From Alviniconcha marisindica (Eukaryota; Mollusca; Gastropoda; Provannidae), in the NCBI GenBank assembly GCA_018857735.1, contig JABMCL010001471.1, forward strand, positions 45,001 to 109,000: 64,000 bases of DNA, written 5' to 3'. A program made the position numbers and the translations under genes. Under the pieces are notes generated by a model, which ran no database searches, was not told where the DNA came from, and saw only the letters and a program-made list of their open reading frames with translations. This document shows positions 1-10,400 of the stretch, in pieces. The stretch's first letter is position 1, and each line of letters opens with the position of its first letter.

Positions 1-381
1 AGCTGCTGGCAACTGACGCCGAGCGAGCGACCGACCTTCACGCAGATGCGAACCCGGTGGGAGTGCATGTTAGAGCAGGACGGGAACTACCTGCAGATGG
101 ACCACATCGACTACGAGATGTACTCCGCCGTGGAGCCGCCCTCGTCCTCGTCGTCGCTGGAGGACGACTCGGAGGGACGACCGGTTCACCTGGACACCAG
201 ACGACCGGTTGTGGCAGCGGAAGTGACGGCAGCGGTCGACTCGCGGGGTGAAGGTGGGAAAGAGGGGGAGGGGAATGTAAGAGCAGCGTTGATGACATCG
301 CTGTGGAGTTTTGTGTCATGTGAAAACCTGGAACTGGTACGATTGTCAGGGGGCTTGTTGAAATGCTGGCAGTTCATCTAG
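1..381 (+). CDS. Receptor tyrosine kinase, C-terminal end (partial, 5' cut by window)
   Basis: Reading in frame from base 1 gives a peptide starting SCWQLTPSERPTF. This is the conserved subdomain XI signature of protein tyrosine kinases (CW..xP..RPTF), followed by an alpha-I helix (MRTRWECMLEQ). A tail with NYLQMDHIDYEMYSAVEP follows, with tyrosines in the spacing seen after the kinase domain in FGFR, RET and Cad96Ca-like receptors, and then a Ser/acidic low-complexity stretch. The frame stays open to a TAG at 379-381. The real exon may instead end at a donor near 241-250 (GGGGTGAAGGTGGG). The kinase core and receptor part lie outside the window. The subfamily cannot be decided from this fragment. 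The gene runs toward CHK1, tail to tail. Confidence 0.72.
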   Translation, partial: SCWQLTPSERPTFTQMRTRWECMLEQDGNYLQMDHIDYEMYSAVEPPSSSSSLEDDSEGRPVHLDTRRPVVAAEVTAAVDSRGEGGKEGEGNVRAALMTSLWSFVSCENLELVRLSGGLLKCWQFI

Positions 382-520
382 ACGACCGATGGAAGCGATT
401 TCAGCAGATTCGGTGGGGGGTTGGGGGGGGGGGGGGGGGGAAGGGGGAGGGGAATGTAAGTGCAGCGTTGCCGATGACATCACCGTCGAGCTTAATTGTG
501 TGTCAAATGAATACCTGGTG
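230..520 (+). repeat. Two diverged copies of ~110 bp at the RTK exon end
   Basis: A block containing gggggaggggaatgtaag and gcagcgtt..gatgacatc is present at about 255-335 and again at about 440-520, separated by a poly-G run (420-441). The first copy lies at the end of the RTK reading frame, so the duplication probably arose at an exon edge. Confidence 0.6.
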
Positions 521-529
521 GCCGTCTCT

Positions 530-1075
530 GGCTCCCCGTCCCAAATAAGCCTGATGGTTTCTGTGGACGTAAAGCAAACACTGGACTTTAACTGAGACAC
601 TCAGAGCTCAGAAGCTGTGTGGAAGTCGAGGTGGCCGTCTCTAGCTCCCCGTCCCAAATAAGCCTGATGGTTTCTGTGGACGCCGGTACGGCAACACTGA
701 AACGGCCGGCTGGAACCGAAGCAGAGGGACCCTCACTCCGACTCTTCCTCTTCAAAAAACTGCTTCTGATTCGTGGACATTGGAAAAAAAATCCGAGCAG
801 CTTTCACGACACTACTGTAGTCAGTGGAGCTTCGTCTTATGCGAGGACCACGATCTGGTCAAAATATCCGGCACTTGCTTGAGTGTTGACGAGCTCTGGA
901 GCTGTGTGAAAGTCGAGGTGGATCATGGGAGTCCTGGGCTCCCCGTCCTAATGAGCCTTAAAGGTTTCTGTGGACTCCGTAAAGCAACCCTGAACCATGC
1001 TTACGCATTGGTCACAGTTTGTCCCTAATACTAATTATGTCAACCGACATCCGAGGACATTAAGCCCTAGGCCTA
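530..1075 (+). repeat. Dispersed repeat family, three partial copies
   Basis: A module with gagctgtgtg..agtcgaggtgg, ctccccgtcc..aataagcct and ggtttctgtggacg occurs at about 530-585, 605-690 and 895-1075. The last copy is longest and ends with cattggtcacag, tccctaata, gtcaac.gacat and gaggacattaagc. The same module recurs at 20507-20660 and, in the other orientation as accatggtgcttaacgtccacagaaacc-like text, at 2090-2160, 28540-28600 and 28650-28710. It is a short interspersed element of unknown class. Confidence 0.7.
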
Positions 1076-1193
1076 CATCATCACTGGGTGTCGACAGTTC
1101 ACGTGGACACTACACACCACAGGTTGTGGCGGCCACCACCAAATGCTGTGGTTTGTAGTGTCCACGTGAACTGACCACCACCCAATGATGATG
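1076..1193. repeat. Hairpin-forming inverted-repeat element
   Basis: The left arm (about 1076-1123) reads catcatcactgggtg, then agttcacgtggacactacac and accacag. The right arm (about 1146-1193) is its near-exact complement: ctgtgg, tttgtagtgtccacgtgaac, then cacccaatgatgatg. The arms are ~45 bp with a ~24 bp loop rich in GTGGCGGCCACC, itself partly self-complementary. It looks like a tiny foldback MITE or structural remnant. Confidence 0.7.
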
Positions 1194-1325
1194 CAGGATC
1201 ATGAGCAAGGATCGTATGAGGATGAGCGAGGTCCGTATGAGGATGAGCGAGGATCGTATAGCCAAACAAAAACGCTTTAGCTATACGATCTTTGGCGTTG
1301 GGCTACAAGTCTTGTTGAAAAGGGA

Positions 1326-1327
1326 AT

Positions 1328-1358
<31 letters not shown>
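1326..1358 (+). repeat. Poly-G tract (~30 nt)
   Basis: A nearly pure G run precedes the 62-bp array. It is a candidate quadruplex and a likely assembly or length-variation hot spot. Confidence 0.9.
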
Positions 1359-1359
1359 G

Positions 1360-1775
1360 ATGGGTTGAAGGATGAAGGGAAAGCTTGTACAGTGTTGATG
1401 ACGTAGGGGGTAGTGGTGGTGGTGAAGGATGAAGGGAAAGCTTGTACAGTGTTGATGACGTAGGGGGTAGTGGTGGTGGTGAAGGATGAAGGGAAAGCTT
1501 GTACAGTGTTGATGACGTAGGGGGTAGTGGTGGTGGTGAAGGATGAAGGGAAAGCTTGTACAGTGTTGATGACGTAGGGGGTAGTGGTGGTGGTGAAGGA
1601 TGAAGGGAAAGCTTGTACAGTGTTGATGACGTAGGGGGTAGTGGTGGTGGTGAGGATGAAGGGAAAGTTGACAGTGTGATGACTGTGTGTAGCGTGTTGA
1701 TGACGTGACGTGCATTGTGTGTGTTGTTGGTGGGGTGAGGATGAGAAGTTGTACAGTGTTGATGACGTCACTGTG
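1360..1775 (+). repeat. Minisatellite, ~62-bp unit, about 5 tight and 2 degenerate copies
   Basis: The unit contains gaaggatgaagggaaagctt, gtacagtgttgatgacgtag and ggggtagtggtggtggtg. Copies are almost identical between 1370 and 1650 and decay from 1650 to 1775. Reading frames through it are repeat artefacts. Confidence 0.93.
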
Positions 1776-3185
1776 CATTTTTTTGTTGTTGTTGGTCTCT
1801 CGTGTGAAGACGCTGAACTGCCTCCAAGCATCAGTTAGCTGCTGGAGTGCTGGTCACTTACTCACCGTCAACGTGTAGTTAGATAGTAGTGTAAGGGTTA
1901 TAGACACTTCAGTAAGTGTCGTCATGGGGTTGCCGTGCAGGGATTAAAAAATAAAAATAAACTCTGTCTCTCTCTGTCTATATATATATACACACACTCA
2001 GTCACTCTCTGTATGTGTGTATATATATATATTGAGGGTGGGAATGGGGGGTCGTCTGATCACAGATGCAATCATCATGTTTTAATGGTGGCATATAGTA
2101 AGTAAACATGGTGCTTAACGTCCACAGAAACCATTGAGGCTTATTAGGGACGGGCACATGGTGGCATATGATTTGCTTATAGCTTTTGAACTCATTGGGC
2201 CAACTTGGGTAAGGTGCTATGGTGTGTTGCACAAAATTCTAATGCAAATAAACTACATCCATGTTGAGATACCTCAAGTGGAAAATGACAGCGACTAAAT
2301 ACAAGCAATTCACATCACAAGAAGCTAAACAGGCAAGACCCACATTGCACACACAACTGAATTTAAAAAACAAAACAAATTAGCAGCAGTTGGGGTGGGG
2401 GGTTAGAGCATTCGCTAGCAGCAACATGTGTTTTTAATCAATAATTGTAAAATGCTTTGGGCCAGACACTCTGGGAGTGTGCTTCAGTATTTCCGTTCTC
2501 ATCAGCAAATGTTCTGTGTATTGTTTTACTTCCCGTATACTACCAACTCCCTATAGCTCTGTGTGTGTGTTGCACATGAGTGCGTTGTGTGTTGCATGTG
2601 TGTGTGTTGTGTGCCTGTTGTGCGTGTGGGTGTGAGTGTCTGTCTGTCTCCATTGCTGTTCTATTTAAACTTTGATTTTGGTCTGACATAACCTACCGGG
2701 CGATAACATAGAAAACTGTATCCAAACACATAAAAGATTCACAAAAACGCTTATTTATTATGACATACACACACAATCTGCAAATTTTCGGGGCAATCCA
2801 CTTCGTCAAGCGACAAAACGACACTTAAATGATGAAAAATGAGATGACCTATCTTCTAGTTGGTTAAGCTGTCGTTCAGTGCTTGGAAGAATGTTGGCAT
2901 GACAATCCAATGTTGGCAGAAAACTTGTCAAAGCCTTTGACCATCAATGGTTCAACCAACCCCTGCCCTCAGAAACTCTCCCATGAATTGCGCCAACGCA
3001 GGAAGAATTAAAAAAAAGAACACAGAGTACTTGAGATTTTTATTCGTGGATTGGAACATAGTAATATGGCCATGCAGCCATCTGCTGCCTTAAAGAAGCG
3101 TCACCAGTAGTGTGTTGTGAACATAAAAATAATTAGCATTCCATGTAAAACAACTTGGAGTAAACGGCTAAAAGATGACACAAAC
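1776..3185. other. Intergenic stretch without a recognised gene
   Basis: The stretch has short TA and CA/TG microsatellites (1978-2030, 2560-2650) and one copy of the dispersed 'gtaagtaaacatggtgctta' element at about 2093-2160. I see no conserved exon on either strand. Confidence 0.6.
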
Positions 3186-3690
3186 ACAATGTTCATGCAT
3201 GGCAGGATGCTTAATTTTGAAGAGTAACACAATGTTCATGCAAGGCAGGATGCTTAATTTTGCTGAAGAGTAACACAATGTTCATGAAAGGCAGGATGCT
3301 TAATTTTGCTGAAGAGTAACACAATGTTCATGTAAGGCAGGATGCTTAATTTTGATGAAGAGTAACACAATGTTTATGCAAGGCAGGATGCTTAATTTTG
3401 CTGAAGAGTAACACAATGTTCATGCAAGGCAGGATGCTTAATTTTGCTTAAGAGTAACACAATGTTCATGAATGGCAGGATGCTTAATTTTGCTGAAGAG
3501 TAACACAATGTTCATGCAAGGCAGGATGCTTTTAAATTTTTCTGAAGAGTAACACAATGTTCATGCAAGGCAGGATGCTTAATTTTGCTGAAGAGTAACA
3601 CAATATTCATGAAAGGCAGGATGCTTAATTGTGCTGAAGAGTAACACAATGTTCATGCAAGGCAGGATGCTTAATTTTGCTGAAGAACTG
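3186..3690 (+). repeat. Minisatellite, ~46-bp unit, about 11 copies
   Basis: The unit contains agtaacacaatgttcatg, caaggcaggatgcttaattt and tgctgaag. Copies differ by single substitutions and small indels. No exon is recognised next to it. Confidence 0.93.
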
Positions 3691-4700
3691 CTACACCAAT
3701 AATGCATCAAGTTGATGTATTTCAAAAGTATTTTAAATATTTATGTACATAACAACCAAAATATTCTGCCATAATTTCCTGCTCCCTGCCTCAAAGAAAC
3801 TAAAAAGTATTAAATTTGGAATTATTGATTACACTCTCAAAATCAAAAGTAGCCTACATATTTCATTTTGCATGTGACATTAGTTGCAAACAGGGACAGT
3901 ATTTGTAAAAAAAAATTAGTGTGGAAAATGCAGACTCGGATAAATTCATCAACCTATTGATTTGTGCTGTTTTATATTGTGTATTCAAGCAAAGATATTG
4001 CTTTTATCGATATATATACCAATAGAATTTTTTTCTGAAAAGGTTTCATATCCCCACAAATGCCAAACAGCAACATCCACACACTGTCCCAAATGATATC
4101 CCTCATAAGCCAAATGTAATTTTTCTTTCAGTAAGCTGAACGTCACTCTCTAGCATGAAAAGGCAGCAGGTTGAATGGAAAAAAATATATTAGTGCTTCT
4201 TAAGCTTCACTGTGTAAAAACACTACAGCCAACTTTTCTACACTCTACAAAACGCTGTTATGCCTCAACAACAAAAAACTAATCTGCCGCAAGCTACTTG
4301 CTTGCATTATCACACGCATTCCTTGATTCTGTACGGAAAAAAAGGCAATCACCAATCACAATCCGGATTACCAACCATTGTCATCATAACGCCACCAGAT
4401 ATAACAAGTGTAATGAGACTGCCCTGCAGCGAAAGAATTACCAAGCAACATGATTGCGAAAAAGTATCGAGACAAAAAAAAGGTTAAAAAAAAAAGGTTT
4501 CCACGAAGACGAGTGTTGACATTATTTTTGCTGCCCTAGAACTGAGATCATGACAAACACTGATGAAAATCGCACCTGTGAGTTCTTTGACACATACACG
4601 TGCATCCAAGGTGATAAGGGATTGTGACTGTGGTACACCTGTGCGTCTGTGGTGCACCTGTGGTTCACACATGGTTGTGCACAAGACATTTTGATCCCCA
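3691..4700. other. AT-rich intergenic stretch without a recognised gene
   Basis: No exon with family similarity was found on either strand. Only short homopolymer A/T runs are visible. Confidence 0.55.
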
Positions 4701-4707
4701 AAGTGTA

Positions 4708-5224
4708 TTGGGCAGCTCAGTGAAGCTGGTTTGCATGAGTGAATGCCCTTCGTAAGCTTTCACTCATGAAGTCGCGAAAGGTCGCAGCTGCCACTTCTTG
4801 GCCAATTTTTGAGTAGGTGTCGGTTTACTATGTGTGTAACAATGGAAACAGAACCTAGAATTGTGAAGCAGTACAAATGTTGTATTTGGAAGAATTAGAG
4901 AGGAAAGGTGATGCTGGATGGAGAAAATTTTAAAAAATTGCATTGTTTTTTTCCAGCTGACCAGAATATTACAAATTTGTGGAAAAAGGGCATATTTTTG
5001 GGCAGCCGATAGTACAAGCAGCAAGTTCTTGCTTGTTGCCAGACACACACACTGACTACAGGATTCAAAAAATGCCTTTAAACCTGGCACTGGAAACATT
5101 GCCAATTCACTGTCACCGCCTTCCATTGCGAAAAAAGTATGCACCGTAAGTACAAACAGCCATGGGACTAAAGCAATGTTGGGTAAAAGTCAAGGGAGTT
5201 AACAATCCCACCTGAACCACCCAA
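4708..5224 (+). mobile_element. MITE-like element with TA target duplication (copy 1)
   Basis: The element begins TTGGGCAGCTCAG and ends ..CCACCCAA, a short terminal inverted repeat, and is flanked by TA at 4706-4707 and 5225-5226. It is 517 bp with no transposase frame. Internal blocks (gtgaagcagtacaa, cttgttgccagacaca, tcactgtcaccgccttccatt, gtcaagggagttaac) are shared with 33148-33597 and, reversed, with 47027-47427. TA duplication and lack of coding fit a non-autonomous Tc1/mariner-like or similar DNA element. Confidence 0.8.
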
Positions 5225-5279
5225 TACACATACAAAAAGATCCCATATGTGCGTTAAAGAATTAAGATCCTGCATTCCA

Positions 5280-5345
5280 TTTCAGAGTTTGGTGGATTAT
5301 GGAAGCAATAAAATAACCCAGCATGCACTAAAAACATGTGAAGTG
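5280..5345 (+). repeat. Dispersed repeat fragment (gagtt.ggtggattatgg family)
   Basis: Text with agagtttggtggattatgga, aaataaccc and agcatgcact also occurs at about 21378-21500 and 57465-57580. It is probably the 3' part of a SINE. Confidence 0.6.
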
Positions 5346-5454
5346 CAGCCAGTCTTTTCTACAGTGGAGAATAGCACTATAATTATACAACAACCAGTAA
5401 GGATAAGGATAATAACAATGTGAAACAGAATAAGTGACACAAAACTTTAGTTAT

Positions 5455-6315
5455 GCAGCAGGATACTCACCTACAAAATATACTTCACGTTTTCCGACCT
5501 ACATTTGTGAGCCAAGAAAAATATTTTACTGTCCAAGACTTTGGTGTCAGAACGACAGGACAGAGGCACAGTTATTGGCCGAGACATACTTCACGTTTTC
5601 CCACCTACATTTATGAGCCAAGAAAAAGGATACTTTACTGTCAAAGACCTGGGTGTCAGGACATGACAGGGGCAGTTATTGTCACGACATACTTCACGTT
5701 TTCCCACCTACATTTATGAGCCAAGAAAAAGGATACTTTACTGTCAAAGACCTGGGTGTCAGGACATGACAGGGGCAGTTATTGTCACGACATACTTCAC
5801 ATTTTCCAAACTACATTTATGAGCCAAGAAAAAGGATACTTTACTGTCAAAGACCTGGGTGTCAGGACACGACAGAGGCAGTTATTGTCGAGACATACTT
5901 CACGTTTTCCCACCTACATTTATGAGCCAAGAAAAAGGATACTTTACTGTCAAAGACTTGGGTGTCAGGACACGACAGAGGCAGTTATTGTCGCGACATA
6001 CTTCATGTTTTCCAAACTACATTTATGAGCCAAGGAAAAGGATACTTTCCTGTCAGACTTGGGTGTCAGGACATGACAGAGGCAGTTATTGTCGAGACAT
6101 ACTTCACGTTTTCCCACCTACATTTATGAGCCAAGGAAAAGGATACTTTACTGTCAAAGACTTGGGTGTCAGGACACGACAGAGGCAGTTACTGTTGAGA
6201 CATACTTCATGTTTTCCCACCTACATTTATGAGCCAAGAAAAAGGATACTTTACTGTCAAAGACTTGGGTGTCAGGACACAACAGAGGGGGTTATTGTCG
6301 AGACACTATTCGCGT
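5455..6315 (+). repeat. Minisatellite, ~103-bp unit, about 8 copies
   Basis: The unit contains acatacttcacgttttccca, cctacatttatgagccaaga, aaaaggatactttactgtca and aagac.tgggtgtcaggaca. Because 103 is not a multiple of three and the unit lacks stops in several frames, long overlapping open frames run through it. They shift frame from copy to copy and are not treated as genes. Confidence 0.93.
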
Positions 6316-7080
6316 ACCACAATTTCCATTCTCAAGGGCTGAGCCTAGCTCTGACTTATTTTCAAGGACTTTTAAGATCTGAAGAATCTGAAGCACTTTC
6401 AGGGACTCTGTGAAACCAGGTCATATTTACACGTTAATATGTCAAAAATATCGGCACCAGAACAGTTTCTCCTCTCTTTGTGTTTCGGCAAACACACATA
6501 ACACTCTTGAGTGACAAAAAATGTAGGACAACGCAGGAATGAAATGTAGCTTGCTACTTGTGAGTTGTGTACAATGTCTTTGCAATTTATTTCTTTTATG
6601 AGGATGTTAACGACATATTCCACGACATGCAGTCTCGACCTTTTCTGGTGTAGTGGTGTAAAAATTAAATACAATTTGCCTTCTAAAGTCTCTGTCACAA
6701 ATGCACATTTTTTATGCATAATACCCAAAACACATGCTTAATCTGCGACCTACAGCACACAAAGTGATGTAGCTGCAACCAGCACACACAAGGTTACATA
6801 CCTAAGACTGCTCTCACTTCTGCCATCAAACGTTGCACAGCCTGCAACACTATGGAGAAGAGATTGGATCGCATGTATACGACTAATATCTGAAATGCTC
6901 CAGCAAGAGGTAGCCTCTCTAATCATCATCAAATCAGATGTATCTGCTCCATCCATCCACCAAGCAATCAGATAATCCCTCCATTTACCATCCTATCATA
7001 TAAAACTTCTCTACTGTCCAATATACCCATCTGTCATCCAGTCATATACCTCTATTTGTCATCTAATTAAGTGCAACCTG
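6316..7080. other. Region downstream of CHK1, possible 3'UTR
   Basis: The stretch lies 3' of the CHK1 stop codon. A minus-strand AATAAA (plus TTTATT at about 6587-6592) is one possible polyadenylation signal, but nothing here proves the transcript end. Confidence 0.35.
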
Positions 7081-7084
7081 TCTA

Positions 7085-7350
7085 TCAGATGCCATCTCTC
7101 TCTCTCTCTCTCCATCATCTGAGCAGATGTCCCCTTTGTATCCATCACCCAATCAGATGTCACCCCTCTCTCTACCATCCAATCAGATGCCAGCTCTCTC
7201 TCCACAATCCAATCAGATGCCATCTTCCAATCAGATGCCACCTTTCTTTAACCATTCAATCAGATGCCATCTCTTCATCGTCCAATCAGATGCCACCTCT
7301 CTCTCCACCATCCAATCAGATGCCATCTCTCTCTTCACCATCCAATCAGC
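7085..7350 (+). repeat. Minisatellite, ~30-bp unit, seeded on the CHK1 stop-codon region
   Basis: About eight copies of a unit containing accatccaatcagatgccat and ctctctct end at 7341-7355 with ccaatcagctgttagg. On the minus strand that last copy is the genuine CHK1 end AAC AGC TGA TTGGATGG. The coding terminus and first 3'UTR bases are thus the terminal repeat copy. Confidence 0.85.
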
Positions 7351-7450
7351 TGTTAGGAAGGATGGGCCAGGAGGGAGGCACTTTACAGATGACCGACTTC
7401 ATGTGCTCACGGATACGGATGAAGTGGCGCTTGAACTCCAGACCATCACC
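7346..7450 (-). CDS. CHEK1: CHK1 exon 13: C-terminus and stop
   Basis: It encodes [19 protein letters not shown] then [15 protein letters not shown] and TGA at 7348-7346. Acceptor GCTTGCAG. Confidence 0.96.
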   Translation of the reverse strand, partial: GDGLEFKRHFIRIREHMKSVICKVPPSWPILPNS

Positions 7451-10400
7451 CTGCAAGCGCATTTAACTGGGGGTAACATTAATGTCAAACAGGCTGTAAG
7501 CTGACAATGAGGCTGTAAGATTTGTGTGTGTGTGTGTGTGCGTGTGTGTGTGTGTGCATGTATGTGTGTCCAGTGGCATAGTACAGAATGAAACCAATAT
7601 GTGGATATGCCAACACTTCCAATGTGCCAATACTTCAAGTTAATTCTGTTCACACACACACATGCACACACAAACATACATATGCACACACACACACATT
7701 CCCATACCATATGAAGACCCTGAACCAACGGAGCTAATGTCAGGTACTGACAGGGGTAAAAGTGGATACTGTCATAGAAACATACTACAATAATCAAACA
7801 GAAAAGGCCAAGAGCCTGCCTGCAAAATGAGGAACAGCAGGCAGGCAAGGCACACACGTCTGGGCGCCAACAAGGAATAAACTATTCACCTTGGACAGTC
7901 TGAAGTCGACGAGAAGACTCTCTCCCATCTCCAGAATCATGGTTTTGAATGTCAGCTGGGACTGGCGTCTGTCTGTTGTGTGCACCGTCAGCTGAAAACG
8001 GGTGAAGCACAATGTATTTCAAGTATCACAAAACTTAGGATAATGGCTAGGGTAACAGCAGACAAATTTATCTTCAGGTATTTCCCAGAAGAGTGAGTGA
8101 GTGAGTGGTGTGTGTGTTTGTGTGTGCTGTGTGCGTGCGTGTGTTGCGTGTGTGTGTGTGTTGTATGTATGCATGTGTATCCATGCATGTGCATGCATGA
8201 ATGTATGTGAATGTGTGTATGCACGTAAATTAAAAGGCATTTGAGCAAATATTCCCCACATGAGAAGAGCTGCATCCCAGGACAAAAAAGAGAAGACTCT
8301 CCTCATGGTGACTGATACTGTGCATAACATGCACATGTTATTGTCTGCTTGCCCGTTTCAGTACAAGACAAGGTCTGTAACCCAATGTATCTACCTCACC
8401 ACACAAAAAGAGCTGTGCTTTCAACTCGAAGCATTCTCTAGAAGGCGACTGATAGTGTACATGCGTCTACATACATGTGCAACTGTCTGCACGCACTTGT
8501 CTGCAAAAGCTATTCAATCTGATGTATCTCACCACGTGTGACAAGCTGCGCTTTCACCTCAGGGGAGCAAAGCGTTCTCTTCAAGGCAACTGACGGTGTA
8601 TATGTGTCTACATGCATGTGAAACTGTCTGCATGCACGTGTCTGCTAAAGCTGTTCAATGTAACATTTCTCACCACATGCGACGAGCTTCGTTTCCAGCT
8701 GTACCCCAGCAGGGAGAAGACTCTGTCCAGTTCTCGTATCACCTCGAAGCGAGACTGCTTGGAGAAGAACCGGGTCATACGTCGCACCAGCTTCTGCATG
8801 GGTGTCTGCACAACATGGGAAACAGTCCATTTGAAAACCATGTACAACATGGGAAACAGTCTATTTGAAAACTGTGTACAACACAGGAAATGCTTGCTCT
8901 ACATGAAAACTGTCAGTCCAAGGAAACGGTCCATTTGAAAACTGTGTACAACACATGAAAGCTGTCAGTACAATATGGGAAATGTTCTATTTCGAAAATG
9001 TCCTTGCACAAACATTGGGATTTTTTTTTTTTTAAACTGAGAACTGTCTGTATGACATGGGAATTATTCCATTGGAAAAGTTTCTGTACAATATGGGAAA
9101 TGCTCCTTTTGGGAAATGTCCATACAGCATGGGGAATACTCCATTTGAGAACTGTAGTCAGAAGACACAAATCCTGATTTAACTCCAGTAAAGGCATGAT
9201 ATATTCATGTACAACAAAAATATTCCATTTGCGTCAACTTGCTCCATTTAATGGAATTGACTAGAACAGAAATAAAACATGTAAATATTAATAAATAATG
9301 GAACAACAGAGCACCGTCTTTATTTGCAGCATAAGAATATCAGTTCACTCCACAACAGCTGCAGTGACGCTGACCCATTTCCACACAAGCATTCATAACT
9401 ACAGCATCAACAGTCGTCGGCCACGTTCCTATTCTTTAATCCATGTCTCCTCCATACCTGATCAGTCACCTAGTCTGAGTGATCTTACCCGTGACAATGA
9501 TGGGGTTCCATTCAATTACCTAGTCTAAGTGAGCTTACCTGTGACAATGACGGGGTTCACATTCAATTACCTAGACTTAGTGATCTTACCTGTGACGATG
9601 ATGGGGTTCACAATCACATAGTTTGGATGATCTTACCTGTGACAGTGATGGGGTTCTCATTTAATCACCTAGTCTGAGTGATCTTACCTGTGACAGTGAT
9701 GGGGTTCTCATTTAATCACCTAGTCTGAGTGATCTTACCTGTGACAGTGATGGGGTTCTCATTTAATCACCTAGTCTGAGCGAGCTTACCTGTGACAATG
9801 ATGGGGTTCCGTTCAATCACCTGGTCTGAATGATCCTACCTGTGATAATGACGGGGTTCCCTAATCAATTACCTAGCCTGAGTGATCCTACTTGTGATGA
9901 CAAATTTGGAAGGTGCTGATTCAACTACCTGGTCCGACTGCTCTTACCTGCGACGATGAAGGAGTTCCATTCAGTTGCGAGCTCAGCAGCATGTCATCAG
10001 CCTGAACGGGCTGGGAGAAGCTGATGGTGACGTTGCTGGGCAACGCGCGGGACGTCTCCGTGGGCGACCTTGGGGTTGGGGAATCGCTGGGAACTCGGCT
10101 GATGGCTGGCTGCGAGCAGGACACGGCGCTGTCGAAAAATTCAGCCTGTTACAACGCATCAGTAGACACAGCGACGACCACTCAAATATATATATATATA
10201 CGGTCCTAGTACAAATGGTGCAGCGGAATAATTTCCCTTGTCAGTATCAGTAGGTGATGGACCATTCTTAAGAATATTCTGAGGGAGGTCACCTCTGGTT
10301 GGCACGGAATCGAAGGTGAGACTGGGCACAGTATTCACCTGGGGGGTCATTCCTCATGAACTAGGTCACAGCGGGTCATGAGACTGAGGTCAAGGTCATT

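Noticed and set aside
1277..1831. 184- and 165-codon minus frames with TTTTTPYVINTVQAFPSS repeats
   Set aside because: Pure translation of the 62-bp minisatellite, with low-complexity His or Thr runs.
3186..3690. CRISPR-like regular repeats
   Set aside because: Direct tandem minisatellite without unique spacers in a eukaryotic context.
5756..6413. Open frames of 90 and 184 codons (MSGHDRGSYC..)
   Set aside because: They translate the 103-bp tandem repeat in shifting frames; no family similarity and no splice context.
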